A stretch of DNA of 64,000 nt from Cognatundibacterium squillarum (GTDB taxonomy: Bacteria; Pseudomonadota; Gammaproteobacteria; Burkholderiales; Burkholderiaceae_D): assembly GCF_014652435.1 (NCBI RefSeq), contig NZ_BMYU01000006.1:186001-250000 (forward strand). The letters run 5' to 3'. The position numbers and the translations under genes are program-made. Below, piece by piece: positions 1 through 9,860 of this stretch. Below the pieces are notes generated by a model, which saw nothing but the letters and a program-made list of their open reading frames with translations, was not told the origin of the DNA and searched no databases. Each line of letters starts with the position of its first letter. Position 1 is the stretch's first letter.

Positions 1-2360
1 TGGTGCGTCTGCGTGATGTCGCGAGCGTGGAAGACAGTTACGAGCAAGTCAAAACCGCCGCCAATTTCATGGGTGAAAGTTCGATTACGCTGGCGATTCA
101 GCGTCAGTCGGACGCGAACACCGTGAAAGTCGTCGATTCGATCAAAGCCGCACTGCCGGGCTTTAAGGCGCAGTTGCCGGAATCCGTGAAGATGACGCTG
201 GTGAACGACCGCTCTGTATCGATACGCGAAGCGCTGCATGACGTGAATCTGACCATGATCCTGACCATCGTGCTGGTGGTGGTGGTGATTTTCCTGTTCC
301 TGCGCCGTCTGGTCGCCACTGTGATTCCAACGCTGTCTCTGCCAGTCTCCATCGTCGGTGCGATCAGTTTGTTGTGGGGCTTTGGCTATACGCTGGACAA
401 TATTTCGCTGCTCGGCCTGACGCTGGCGGTCGGGCTGGTGGTGGACGATGCGATTGTGATGCTGGAAAACATCATGCGTCATATCGAGATGGGCGAGAAA
501 CCGTTTCAGGCCGCGCTGAAAGGTTCACGCGAAGTCGGTTTTACGATTATTTCGATTTCCACTTCGTTGGTGGCGGTGTTTATTCCTATCTTCTTTATGC
601 CGGGCGTCATCGGTCAGCTGTTCCATGAATTTGCGGTGATTGTCAGTCTGGCGATTCTGGCGTCGGCCTTTGTATCGCTGACACTGGTACCGATGCTGGC
701 AGCGCAATTCCTGCGCAGTGAGCATGAGATGAAAGAACCGCCGAAAGCCGTTGCAGCGATTCTGCACAGCTTTGAATCTGCTTTCGACGCGTCGCTGAAG
801 TTTTATACGCGCTGGCTGGATGCGGCGCTCGCGCATCGTAAAACCGTGCTGATGGTTGCCTTGGGAACCTTCGTTGCAACCGCGTATCTGTTCAACGATA
901 TTCCGAAAGGTTTTTTCCCGCAGGAAGATATCGGTCAGATCAACGTGACGACAGAAGCCTCGGAAGAAACTTCATTCCCGGCGATGGTGCAGCTGCAGGA
1001 CAAAGTCGCGCGCATTATCCGTGAAGATCCGAATGTCGCCACCGCAACCTCGTTTAACGGCGGCAGCGGTGCGCAGAACAATGGCCGTATGTTTATCAAC
1101 CTGAAACCACGCGGCGAACGTAAGCCGATGAAAGAAGTGGTGGAGGGCTTGCGTAAAAAAGTCGCGGAAGTGCCGGGCATTACTGTCTTCTTCCGTCCTA
1201 CGCAGAATCTGCAGCTGGGCGGACGTCAGAGTAAGAGCCAGTATCAGTACATTCTGCAAAGTGTGGAAGCCGGTGAACTGAACGGCTGGGCGAATAAGCT
1301 GCAGGAAAAACTGCGTGCAGATCCGGGCTTTAAAGATGTGACGACGGATGCGCAGTTAAAAGGTTTGCAGGCATCCGTGGATATCGACCGTGACCGTGCG
1401 AATACCTATGGCGTTGGCATGGATGCGATCCGTTCAGCGTTGTACAGCGCGTTTGGTGAACGTCAGGTATCGACCATGTTTACCAGCGTGGACAGCTATC
1501 AGGTCATCATGGAAGTCGCACCGGATCAGAAAAAGGATGAGAACGCGATTGAAGGGATTTACGTTCGCACCAATACCGGCAGCCTGATTCCGCTGAGCAG
1601 CGTGGCGACTGTGCGCCGTACCGTTGGCCCGACCTCGATTAACCACGTGGGGCAGTTACAGGCGGTCACGGTATCGTTCAACCTGTCGCCGGAACTGGCG
1701 CTGGGTGAGGCAACCACCCGTATCGAAAAATTCCGCGATGAAATCAAAATGCCATCGTCCATTATCACCACTTACGGTGGCGATGCTGCGGTGTTTAAAG
1801 ATACGCAATCCGGTCAGGTGGTGTTGATCGTGGCAGCCTTGCTGGTGATTTATGTGCTGCTCGGTGTACTGTATGAAAGTTATATTCATCCGATTACGAT
1901 TCTGGCCGGTTTGCCTTCGGCAGCGGTGGGGGCTTTGCTGACGCTGAAATGGTTTGGCGAAGATCTGACGCTGATCGCGACGATTGGTATTTTGCTGCTG
2001 ATCGGTATCGTGAAGAAAAACGCGATCATGATGATTGACTTCGCACTGGATGCGCAGCGCCATCAGGGCATGACACCGGCAGAAGCGATACGCGAAGCCT
2101 GTATTCAGCGTTTCCGTCCTATCATGATGACCACGCTGGCGGCGGCAGTCGGTGCCTTGCCGATTGCCTTAGGCCTCGGTGCCGGCGCAGAGCTGCGTCA
2201 GCCGCTGGGTCTGGCGGTGGTGGGTGGTCTGGTATTCTCACAGGCGATTACGCTGTTCATCACGCCGGTGATTTATCTGGCGCTGGATAAATACAGCGGT
2301 AAAGGCCCGATTACCGGTGACGATCTGCACGACGCACCGTCTTCATCTGCCAGGGTCTGA
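1..2360 (+). CDS. RND multidrug efflux permease, 5' end missing
   Basis: This is the C-terminal three quarters (about 785 residues) of an inner-membrane RND proton/drug antiporter; the start lies before the window. What is visible is the end of the first periplasmic loop, a long hydrophobic helix near residue 85, the TM4 proton-relay motif GLVVDDAIVMLEN, the second large periplasmic domain and the last six membrane helices. The sequence style is closest to the MdtB/MdtC/MuxB-like hydrophobic-and-amphiphile efflux branch, but the exact subfamily is an inference. The partner adaptor and outer-membrane channel would lie upstream, outside the window. The coding frame ends cleanly at TGA and is followed by a strong intrinsic terminator. 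Confidence 0.93.
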   Translation, partial: VRLRDVASVEDSYEQVKTAANFMGESSITLAIQRQSDANTVKVVDSIKAALPGFKAQLPESVKMTLVNDRSVSIREALHDVNLTMILTIVLVVVVIFLFLRRLVATVIPTLSLPVSIVGAISLLWGFGYTLDNISLLGLTLAVGLVVDDAIVMLENIMRHIEMGEKPFQAALKGSREVGFTIISISTSLVAVFIPIFFMPGVIGQLFHEFAVIVSLAILASAFVSLTLVPMLAAQFLRSEHEMKEPPKAVAAILHSFESAFDASLKFYTRWLDAALAHRKTVLMVALGTFVATAYLFNDIPKGFFPQEDIGQINVTTEASEETSFPAMVQLQDKVARIIREDPNVATATSFNGGSGAQNNGRMFINLKPRGERKPMKEVVEGLRKKVAEVPGITVFFRPTQNLQLGGRQSKSQYQYILQSVEAGELNGWANKLQEKLRADPGFKDVTTDAQLKGLQASVDIDRDRANTYGVGMDAIRSALYSAFGERQVSTMFTSVDSYQVIMEVAPDQKKDENAIEGIYVRTNTGSLIPLSSVATVRRTVGPTSINHVGQLQAVTVSFNLSPELALGEATTRIEKFRDEIKMPSSIITTYGGDAAVFKDTQSGQVVLIVAALLVIYVLLGVLYESYIHPITILAGLPSAAVGALLTLKWFGEDLTLIATIGILLLIGIVKKNAIMMIDFALDAQRHQGMTPAEAIREACIQRFRPIMMTTLAAAVGALPIALGLGAGAELRQPLGLAVVGGLVFSQAITLFITPVIYLALDKYSGKGPITGDDLHDAPSSSARV

Positions 2361-2397
2361 AGCGAAGACCTGCTGAGCAGGACAGGCTTGCAGCACA

Positions 2398-2437
2398 ACA
2401 GCCCCGCTTTCTGAAAAGAGAGCGGGGCTGTTTGTTT
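2398..2437 (+). terminator. Intrinsic terminator of the RND gene
   Basis: The arms ACAGCCCCGCT (2398-2408) and AGCGGGGCTGT (2421-2431) are perfect complements and are followed by TTTGTTT. The hairpin sits 38 bases after the RND stop codon. Confidence 0.9.
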
Positions 2438-2525
2438 GATTGGCGTGCTGGTGTTGATGGCGGTTGGACTGAAGGCGTCAGGCAGCCTGGTGAATCTTCA
2501 AAAATGCCTGAAAAACGGCCAAAAA

Positions 2526-2616
2526 CAGGTCAAATGCGGAGTTTGGCACAGCGATCCGGCGGTCATCGGCAGAAAGTCCGGGCTTCCGGAAATTGCAAAT
2601 GACGATAGCTGCATAA
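2526..2616 (+). repeat. Interspersed intergenic repeat, copy A
   Basis: A clear copy of the roughly 95-bp repeat found seven times in this window. It holds the blocks CAAATGCGGAG, GCACAGCGATCCGGCGGTC, TCGGCAGAAAGTC and TTCCGGAAA in order, and ends in AATGACGATAGCTGCA. It lies between the RND terminator and the end of the oppositely oriented marR gene. No coding function is likely. Confidence 0.8.
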
Positions 2617-2692
2617 TGTGTGCCGGCAAAACCGGAGTTGTCAGTGCCGGAGCGGATGTTCCGGCAGAAAAGAGCAGGGTGGGATGCAGAGA

Positions 2693-3124
2693 TCAGACAG
2701 CGTCGCTCAGATGCTGTTTCAGCTTGATCAGCGCCTGTTCCAGCGTATCGAAATCTTCGTCTGCGTAATCGGTAAAGCGGCGCGCACCGGTGGCAACCAC
2801 TTGCGGGAACACTTCATCAAACAAGCGTTCGCCTTCTGCCGTCAGGCGGATAAATAACTGGCGGCGGTCATCATTGCCGCGTTCACGCTGTATCCAGCCT
2901 TTTTGTTCCAGCCGGTCCAGCACGCCGGTCAGCGTACCTTTGGTAATCAGGGTTTTTTCGCCGAGTTCTTTACAGGTCATGCCGGGCGTATTGCCAAGTG
3001 TCGCGATGATATCGAACTGGGAATGGGTCAGCCCGAACTGGCGCACCGTGCGTGCCGATGCCAGTTCAAACAATTGCATACATTCGGAGAGCAGACGGAT
3101 GCTGCGCAGATAGTTCTTAGCCAT
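2693..3124 (-). CDS. MarR-family transcriptional regulator
   Basis: A 143-residue winged-helix regulator. The helix-turn-helix region reads MTCKELGEKTLITKGTLTG (about 50-68) and is followed by a wing with the family's basic DDRRQLFIRLT segment near residue 85; the terminal helices form the dimer interface. MarR proteins usually repress nearby genes until a phenolic or oxidising ligand binds. It is the last of four leftward genes (cybB, yceI, yceI, marR), so the local operon is the obvious candidate target. The start MAKNYLRS was chosen because it gives a normal family length; the ribosome-binding site is weak. The open frame extends about 59 codons further upstream, but those codons do not look like protein. 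Confidence 0.88.
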   Translation of the reverse strand: MAKNYLRSIRLLSECMQLFELASARTVRQFGLTHSQFDIIATLGNTPGMTCKELGEKTLITKGTLTGVLDRLEQKGWIQRERGNDDRRQLFIRLTAEGERLFDEVFPQVVATGARRFTDYADEDFDTLEQALIKLKQHLSDAV

Positions 3125-3230
3125 AAGGGAGGAATAATCAGGTTTCCGCACCGGGCATGATTTCTGGCCGGCAACTGCGGTGAAGCCCGCATTATACGGA
3201 CAGGGTTGCGTTGCAGCCAGATTGCTTTTT

Positions 3231-3311
3231 TGTGACCAGTGCTGCCTGTGGCAGCAGCCGGTCACAGTTTTGCAGTCGCCGGAAGCCGCATGCAGCGGCA
3301 TCCGGCTTTGC
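3231..3311 (-). other. Two strong hairpins downstream of yceI
   Basis: Just after the leftward yceI stop there are two GC-rich stem-loops. One pairs GCCGGAAGCCGC with GCGGCATCCGGC (3283-3311, one mismatch). The other pairs the TGTGACC and GTGCTGCC arms around a small loop (about 3231-3268). Neither is followed by a U-tract in the leftward transcript, so they look more like mRNA-stabilising or processing structures than intrinsic terminators. Confidence 0.55.
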
Positions 3312-3316
3312 AGGTC

Positions 3317-3889
3317 TTAGTCAACTTTGACGGCTTCAACCTGAATCGACAGACGTACTTCCGGTTTGAAACCGTATTGCAGACCGTAAGTCAGACCGAA
3401 GTCAGCGCGGTTAAATTCTGCAGATGCATCAGCACCGCAGACTTCTTTTTTCAGCATAGGATGCATGATGCACTTGAACTGATTGATTTTCAGTGTCAGT
3501 GGTTTTGTCACGCCCATGAAAGTGAATTCACCGTCAACAGCAACCGGTTTGTCGCCGTCAAAACGGATGTTGCTGCCTTTATATGTAGCGGTAGGGAATT
3601 TTTCAACATTGAACATATCCGCAGATTTCGCGTGATCGTCCATTTTTTTCATGCCGAAGTTCACCGAAGTTGCATCGATCGTGATGTCAACAGTACCGGT
3701 TTTTTTCGCTTTATCCAGCGTGATTTTGCCGCTGGATTTGTCGAACTTACCGCGCCATACAGACAGACCGCCGAAGTGATCTGCTTCAAAGCTTGGGTAA
3801 GTGTGGGTCGGGTCGATAACGTAGTTGTCAGCGAATACCGGTGCAGCAGCGATCAGGGATAAAGCAGCAACGAGTTTTTTTACAGACAT
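3317..3889 (-). CDS. YceI-family periplasmic protein (first copy)
   Basis: A 190-residue secreted lipocalin-like protein. It begins with a signal peptide ([20 protein letters not shown], cleavage expected after residue 20). The mature protein has the YceI start [20 protein letters not shown] and the ending typical of the family. YceI proteins bind polyisoprenoid-type lipids in a beta-barrel; a role in quinone or isoprenoid handling is known for the family and inferred here. It contains a short insertion, [14 protein letters not shown], whose two cysteines could form a disulfide. It follows a second yceI and a cytochrome b561 gene in the same direction, which is a common arrangement. Confidence 0.93.
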   Translation of the reverse strand: MSVKKLVAALSLIAAAPVFADNYVIDPTHTYPSFEADHFGGLSVWRGKFDKSSGKITLDKAKKTGTVDITIDATSVNFGMKKMDDHAKSADMFNVEKFPTATYKGSNIRFDGDKPVAVDGEFTFMGVTKPLTLKINQFKCIMHPMLKKEVCGADASAEFNRADFGLTYGLQYGFKPEVRLSIQVEAVKVD

Positions 3890-3923
3890 GAGAAACTCCA
3901 GTGGATTGGTGGGTTGCGTTAAT

Positions 3924-3944
3924 CCCGCCGGATTTTCCGGCGGG
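3924..3944 (-). other. Hairpin in the yceI leader
   Basis: CCCGCCGG (3924-3931) and CCGGCGGG (3937-3944) form a perfect 8-bp stem with a 5-base loop. It lies between the two yceI genes, about 35 bases before the downstream start codon. There is no U-tract, so an attenuating or stabilising role is only a guess. Confidence 0.5.
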
Positions 3945-4013
3945 TATCTTAATAAACAAATTTAATTAAAATTCTGTGAAACGCTGTTTGCAGCGAGCAC
4001 ATTGTGCGCCGGA

Positions 4014-4583
4014 TTAGGGATTCGTCACGATACGGAAGCGGATTACAACTTCATCCGCCACCATGCTGGTATCTTTCCATTCACCTTCGCCAATGTTGTA
4101 GGTCAGGCGTTTGATTGGCAGTGTGCCTTCAAAAATCTGGCTGTTGCCTTCTTTCTTCAGCGTCACCGGAAAGCTGACGGCGGTGGTTTTGCCTTTGATA
4201 GTCAGGTTGCCGCTCACTTCCAGTTTGCCGCCAGCAGCCTGCTTCATGCCGGTGCTGACGAAATTTGCTTTCGGAAACTGCGGTGCGTTAAACCATTCTT
4301 TTTTCTGTACTTCTTTGTTGTACTGCGCATCGCCCAGATCAAAGCTGGCAACATCCAGATCGAAACTGGCTTTGGAGCTGGTGACGGCAGCGGCATTGAA
4401 ATCAATCGCCGCACTGAACTTTTTAAATGTCGCATCGACCGGTACATTCATTTGTTTAAATGTAATGGCGACCTGACTTTTTGCGGTATCGACTTTCAGC
4501 GGTGCAGCCTGTGCCAGCAAAGGCAAACCGGCAGCCATACTCAGGGCGAAAACGGAACGGGTGATGGTTGAGCGGAGTGACAT
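4014..4583 (-). CDS. YceI-family periplasmic protein (second copy)
   Basis: A 189-residue YceI-family protein with a signal peptide ending in LPLLAQA (about residue 26) and a lipocalin-like mature domain starting APLKVDTAKSQVAITFKQMN. It shares the family fold with its downstream neighbour but is clearly diverged from it and lacks that gene's cysteine pair, so the pair is not a recent duplication. It starts 3 bases after the cybB stop, so the two are almost certainly co-transcribed. Like the other copy it probably acts in the periplasm on an isoprenoid ligand, together with the membrane cytochrome. Confidence 0.93.
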   Translation of the reverse strand: MSLRSTITRSVFALSMAAGLPLLAQAAPLKVDTAKSQVAITFKQMNVPVDATFKKFSAAIDFNAAAVTSSKASFDLDVASFDLGDAQYNKEVQKKEWFNAPQFPKANFVSTGMKQAAGGKLEVSGNLTIKGKTTAVSFPVTLKKEGNSQIFEGTLPIKRLTYNIGEGEWKDTSMVADEVVIRFRIVTNP

Positions 4584-4586
4584 GTT

Positions 4587-5135
4587 TTATTCCTTGTCAG
4601 ATTGAGATCCCGGCATCATGCGCAGGAAAATACGGTCTTTATCAATGACCTGATGTTTGATGGCACCGGCGATATGCATCAGCAAAGTCACCAGCATCAG
4701 CTTGGATAACACTTCATGAATTTCTTCCAGCGTGTGTTTCCATTCCGGTTGCGGTGGAAACGGTGCAGGCAGTTCGAACAAGCCCAGATACACAACAGGA
4801 TAGCCAGCGGCATAGGTATGCAGATAACCGGAAACCGGAACGGCGAACATCAGCACATACAAGGCCAGATGCGTACCGGCCGCCAGTTTTTCCTGCCATG
4901 CCGGACCTGCCACCGGTGCCGGTACCTGACTCAGCAAACGGCTGATCAGACGGAAGGCTGCGAGTCCGAGTACGGTAACGCCCAGCCATTTATGCCAGGC
5001 GTAAAACTGCAGTTTGGTCGGACTGATGCGCATATCGGTCATAATGAAACCGAGTGTGAACGCGGCGATGATCAGCAAAGCCATCAGCCAGTGCAAGGCG
5101 ATCATGATGGGGGAATAACGGGAAGGCGTAGCCAT
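4587..5135 (-). CDS. cybB: Cytochrome b561
   Basis: A 182-residue inner-membrane dihaem cytochrome of the bacterial b561 family, which passes electrons between ubiquinol and an acceptor. Four hydrophobic helices are visible. Candidate haem-ligand histidines lie in MIALHWLMA (near residue 15), FYAWHKWLG (near 48) and the last helix (LLMHIAGAIKH). The length fits the family. It is the first gene of the cybB-yceI-yceI-marR group. An imperfect dyad lies just upstream, which may be the operator for the MarR protein encoded at the end of the group. Confidence 0.92.
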   Translation of the reverse strand: MATPSRYSPIMIALHWLMALLIIAAFTLGFIMTDMRISPTKLQFYAWHKWLGVTVLGLAAFRLISRLLSQVPAPVAGPAWQEKLAAGTHLALYVLMFAVPVSGYLHTYAAGYPVVYLGLFELPAPFPPQPEWKHTLEEIHEVLSKLMLVTLLMHIAGAIKHQVIDKDRIFLRMMPGSQSDKE

Positions 5136-5158
5136 ACTATCCTCTGCAAAACAAATAA

Positions 5159-5178
5159 TTGGTTCTGATTAGAACTAA
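5159..5178. promoter_or_regulatory. Candidate MarR-type operator upstream of cybB
   Basis: TTGGTTCT (5159-5166) and AGAACTAA (5171-5178) form an inverted repeat with 7 of 8 matching positions and a 4-base spacer, 24 bases before the cybB start codon. Size and placement fit a MarR-family operator overlapping a promoter. Assigning it to the MarR encoded 2 kb downstream is inference. Confidence 0.5.
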
Positions 5179-5433
5179 TATAGCGCAATTTTAAAAAGTC
5201 TGCACAAGTCCGCTGTATTTTCCGGAAATGCACCAGTACCTGCTGCCGGACGTGGCATTCAGCAATGCTGCACTGATACCGGAAACACAATTCTGCTTAG
5301 GATAGCTGGGAATGCAGGAAGTTCAACAATTTGCCGATAAAGTGGCACAGACCTGCGCGAGTCAGGTTGAGCCAGCATGAAGCGGTATGAGTCAGCGTGG
5401 TTCAGTAAGCCGGCTAAACAGCTTGCAGCAAAT

Positions 5434-5472
5434 AAAAAAGCCAGCCGGTGAAACACAGGCTGGCTTTTTTTT
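5434..5472 (-). terminator. Intrinsic terminator of purB
   Basis: GCCAGCC and GGCTGGC arms around an 11-base loop are flanked by an A-run on one side and a T-run on the other, so it can work in both directions. It lies 15 bases after the leftward purB stop. The remaining bases between the cybB operator and this hairpin (about 5179-5433) hold no gene I can support. Confidence 0.88.
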
Positions 5473-5486
5473 GACGCGGATACAGG

Positions 5487-6995
<1,509 letters not shown>

Positions 6996-7007
6996 TTAGC
7001 ATTCCAG

Positions 7008-7028
7008 TCTGTTCTGTATCGGAACAGA
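7008..7028. promoter_or_regulatory. Inverted repeat in the purB-gst divergent region
   Basis: TCTGTTC (7008-7014) and GAACAGA (7022-7028) are perfect complements with a 7-base spacer, in the 287-base region between the divergent purB and glutathione S-transferase genes. It could be an operator. No regulator can be named from the sequence; the spacing does not fit a LexA box. Confidence 0.35.
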
Positions 7029-7141
7029 TTACGCATCAACTGTATCGTATCGGGTATCACGGGCAGACTTCAGCGGCCTGCTGAAAAGGGATAAAAACAG
7101 GCCGGTGTTATAATCCAGACCAAACTTTTTTGTGAAGCACT

Positions 7142-7753
7142 ATGAAACTGATCGGATCAACAACAAGTCCTTTTGTCCGCAAAGTCCGCGTTGTGATGGC
7201 GGAAAAAAAGCTGGATTACGAATTCGTCCTGGAAAATGTGTGGGCAGCAGAAACACAGATTCAGCACACCAACCCGCTGGGCAAAGTACCGGCGCTGGTC
7301 ATGGAAGACGGTAAAACCATGGTCGATTCACGTGTCATCGTGGAATATCTGGATACGCTGACACCGGTTGGAAAACTGATTCCGGGTCTGGGCCGTGAGC
7401 GTGCCGATGTGAAGTGCTGGGAAGCGATTGCAGACGGCGTGCTGGATGCGGCGATTCTGGTGCGTCTGGAGAAAACCCTGCGCCCTGACGCGCAGCAAAG
7501 CCAGACATGGATAGACCGTCAGATGGGCAAGGTCGATGCCGGTTTGCAGACTTTGTCGGCACAGCTGGGCGACCATCCTTACTACCTCGGTAATCATATG
7601 ACGCTGGCCGATATTGCGGTGGTGTGTACCGTGGGCTGGCTGAGTTTCCGTTTTCCGGAATATGACTGGCGCACGCCATATCCGAATCTGGCGAAGCTGG
7701 CGGATAAACTGTCCGAACGCCCGTCATTCCGCGACACCGTGCCGTTTGCCTGA
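7142..7753 (+). CDS. Glutathione S-transferase
   Basis: A 203-residue cytosolic GST. The thioredoxin-fold N-terminal domain starts MKLIGSTTSPFVRKVRVVMAEK, where the SPF segment carries the likely glutathione-activating serine. It continues with NPLGKVPAL and the DSRVIVEYLD glutathione-binding segment near residue 65. The C-terminal helical domain contains the family's N-capping motif region MTLADIAVVCTVGWL. The substrate is unknown; proteins of this type are often labelled YibF-like. It is a single-gene unit divergent from purB. Confidence 0.92.
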   Translation: MKLIGSTTSPFVRKVRVVMAEKKLDYEFVLENVWAAETQIQHTNPLGKVPALVMEDGKTMVDSRVIVEYLDTLTPVGKLIPGLGRERADVKCWEAIADGVLDAAILVRLEKTLRPDAQQSQTWIDRQMGKVDAGLQTLSAQLGDHPYYLGNHMTLADIAVVCTVGWLSFRFPEYDWRTPYPNLAKLADKLSERPSFRDTVPFA

Positions 7754-7771
7754 ACCGCATGCCAATAACTG

Positions 7772-7801
7772 AAAATGGACGCCGCGGCGTCCATTTTTTT
7801 T
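7772..7801 (+). terminator. Intrinsic terminator of the GST gene
   Basis: A perfect 20-base palindrome centred on 7784/7785 (arms ATGGACGC and GCGTCCAT) is followed by eight T residues. It separates the GST gene from the convergent bfr and may serve both. Confidence 0.88.
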
Positions 7802-7827
7802 GGTATTCCGAGCAGTGACTGCGCGGC

Positions 7828-8304
7828 TTATTCGTCCTGCGACATTTGCGATTGCAGGTAATTCTGAATACCGATTTTATCGATCAGTTCCAGCTGGGTT
7901 TCCAGCCAGTCGATATGTTCTTCGGTATCTTCCAGAATCGCCAGCAGTAAATCGCGCGATACATAGTCGGCCGCAGCTTCCGCAGCGGCGATACCGTTTT
8001 TCACGGTTTGCTGCGCGCCTTGTTCCAGCTTCAGATCGCATTCCAGCATTTCTTTGGTATCTTCACCGATCATGATTTTATGCAGCGCCTGCAGATTCGG
8101 CAGGCCACCCAGCATCAGGATGCGGTCGATCAGTTTATCGGCATGCTTCATTTCACCGATGGATTCGTCGTATTCTTTTTTGGCGATTTTGTCGAAACCC
8201 CAGTGCTTGTACATGCGGGCATGCAGGAAATACTGGTTAATCGCGGTCAGTTCATTGGTCAGCTGGGCATTCAGCCACTGGATGACGGTTGCATCGCCTT
8301 TCAT
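7828..8304 (-). CDS. bfr: Bacterioferritin
   Basis: A 158-residue haem-containing ferritin subunit, which forms 24-mer shells that oxidise and store iron. The four-helix bundle shows the dinuclear ferroxidase ligands E18, E51 and H54, and the haem ligand M52 in GEMKHAD, at the same positions as in the E. coli protein. The start MKGDATVIQW was chosen because it matches the family N-terminus exactly; six upstream codons in frame are ignored. It sits next to bfd, whose product helps release iron from bacterioferritin, and to the hemP-tonB operon. Confidence 0.97.
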   Translation of the reverse strand: MKGDATVIQWLNAQLTNELTAINQYFLHARMYKHWGFDKIAKKEYDESIGEMKHADKLIDRILMLGGLPNLQALHKIMIGEDTKEMLECDLKLEQGAQQTVKNGIAAAEAAADYVSRDLLLAILEDTEEHIDWLETQLELIDKIGIQNYLQSQMSQDE

Positions 8305-8444
8305 ACGGCTTCCTTTCTGCATGGTTCAGGTGAAATCCGCTTCATCATAGCAGTTGCGCTGTTGCATCGCTACCGCGCTGCAACAGGCAGTGAACGGGAC
8401 GCGCGGGCAGCAGCGACAGTGCCGGTGCAGCGGATGTTGTAATG

Positions 8445-8492
8445 AGAAAAAATAAAACGGGATGTGGCCGGTGCTTGCCGGTCCGCATCCCG
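8445..8492 (-). terminator. Intrinsic terminator of the hemP-bfd-tonB operon
   Basis: A long stem pairs CGGGATG with CATCCCG and, inside it, CCGG with CCGG. In the leftward transcript it is followed by a T-rich tail (TTTTATTTTTT). It lies just downstream of tonB. Confidence 0.85.
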
Positions 8493-8519
8493 CAAAGGGT
8501 AAGTCAGTGAATTGCTGGT

Positions 8520-9212
8520 TCAGTTATCGATCGCGAAATTGATCGTTGCAGTGGCGATCATGGCGATTGCTTTGCCATCTTCAAAATACGGTTTGAACAG
8601 CGCACGCTGAATTGCGATACGTGCGGCATCGTCCAGACGTTGTGAGCCGGAGGATTGCTGGATATCGATTTTTTCCGCCTGACCTTTGTCGTTCACCAGT
8701 ACGCGCATCACGACTTTGCCTTCTTCACCCATACGGCGTGCCATGGCCGGATATTCCGGACGCGGCGGACGCAGGTATTCGACGGCGGAAACCACTTTCG
8801 GGCCTGCGCTGACCGGTGCCGCTGGCGCTGCTACCGGTGCGGCTGCCTGATGGCTGCTGACCGGTTCTGCACGCGGTGCCGGTTCCGGACTGGTGCTGAT
8901 CGCGGCAACTACCGGTTGTACCGGTGCGGCGGCAGGCGCAATCACTGCCGGTGTGGTGGTGGTCTGGGTGGTTTTCGGTTTTGGTAATTCCGGCTGTGCT
9001 TTCGGCGGTGTTGGCGGTGCCGGTGGCGCAATCAGCGTCATCACCACTTCTTTCGGCTGACTGGCTGGCACCGTGATGCCTTGCAGTAAGGCCATTGCGA
9101 GGCCGACGTGCGCCAGCAGAATCACGCCGACGGAAATCCATTTACCGGAGGCTGGCGCGCCATTCACATGAAAACTGAGCGACGGGCCGGAAGAGAGAGC
9201 GGGGGACATCAT
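8520..9212 (-). CDS. TonB-type energy transducer
   Basis: A 230-residue protein that couples the inner-membrane proton gradient to outer-membrane iron/haem receptors. Visible in order are a single N-terminal membrane anchor (WISVGVILLAHVGLAMALL), a long proline/alanine-rich periplasm-spanning linker (about residues 55-130), and a C-terminal TonB domain with YLRPPRPEYPAMARRMGEEG and ending in IATATINFAIDN. Its start codon overlaps the bfd stop (ATGA), which shows translational coupling. No exbB or exbD genes are visible nearby, so those must be elsewhere. The open frame runs further upstream through bfd and was trimmed to the coupled ATG. Confidence 0.92.
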   Translation of the reverse strand: MMSPALSSGPSLSFHVNGAPASGKWISVGVILLAHVGLAMALLQGITVPASQPKEVVMTLIAPPAPPTPPKAQPELPKPKTTQTTTTPAVIAPAAAPVQPVVAAISTSPEPAPRAEPVSSHQAAAPVAAPAAPVSAGPKVVSAVEYLRPPRPEYPAMARRMGEEGKVVMRVLVNDKGQAEKIDIQQSSGSQRLDDAARIAIQRALFKPYFEDGKAIAMIATATINFAIDN

Positions 9213-9445
9213 GCTGCGACAGCTCCTTGTCCGAGTTGCAGGCCGTTCAGCAAACGCTGAACGCCGGGGCTGAGGATGATGGCTGGCTGATGTTCGCGCA
9301 GAATCTGGCGGGCGCAGCCTGCGCATTTGCCGCAGGTACTGCCGATCTGTAATTCCTGACGTAAATCTGCAAAGCTTTCCGCGCCGGCATCAATACTGCG
9401 GCGGATACGCGAATCAGAGACGTTATGGCAAACACAGACAATCAT
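9209..9445 (-). CDS. bfd: Bacterioferritin-associated ferredoxin
   Basis: A 78-residue [2Fe-2S] protein that reduces bacterioferritin to mobilise stored iron. Four cysteines in the family pattern are present: CVCHNVSDS at residues 4 and 6, then CGKCAGC in the second half (near 38 and 41). The C-terminal tail after residue 60 is longer and less typical. It lies third in an iron-regulated operon, overlaps tonB by four bases, and is close to bfr. Confidence 0.95.
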   Translation of the reverse strand: MIVCVCHNVSDSRIRRSIDAGAESFADLRQELQIGSTCGKCAGCARQILREHQPAIILSPGVQRLLNGLQLGQGAVAA

Positions 9446-9458
9446 GGTTTCCTCTTGG

Positions 9459-9782
9459 TTAAATCAGTTTTTCCGGCATCAGCCAGGAAAATCGCTTTGT
9501 TCTTGCTGCCGGCTGCGGGCGCTGCACCACTGCCGACCATTGTTCTGCCAGTTGCTGACACGTGGCTCTGAGTACCGGTGTCAGTTCCGGCAGGCCGGAT
9601 AACACATTCAGATGCCGCTCAATCACCGGCGCCAGATTCTGGCAAGCCTGCTGGCGGTCCGGTTGTCTGGCATGCACGCTGTAATGCGACATCAGGTGCA
9701 GAACAGCAGACACCAGAATTTCCGGCTGGGTCGCTTGCGGGTTTGGCTGCATTTCAGTGCCGCTTTCGTTTCGGTGGTGCAT
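9459..9782 (-). CDS. Uncharacterised protein of the hemP operon
   Basis: A 107-residue soluble protein with no motif I recognise. It is rich in glutamine, histidine and arginine in its helical middle (VLHLMSHYSVHARQPDRQQA, about 30-49) and has two isolated cysteines. It has a good ribosome-binding site (AAGGAG seven bases before the ATG) and lies between hemP and bfd in the same direction, so it is very likely a real gene induced by iron starvation. The context suggests a role in haem or iron handling, but nothing in the sequence shows the mechanism. Confidence 0.8.
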   Translation of the reverse strand: MHHRNESGTEMQPNPQATQPEILVSAVLHLMSHYSVHARQPDRQQACQNLAPVIERHLNVLSGLPELTPVLRATCQQLAEQWSAVVQRPQPAARTKRFSWLMPEKLI

Positions 9783-9860
9783 GTTCACACTCCTTCAAAG
9801 ACGCGGTGTCTGACTGGCTGAGAGGGGGAGACTCTCCGGCTGGCGACCCGTGGAACGCTG

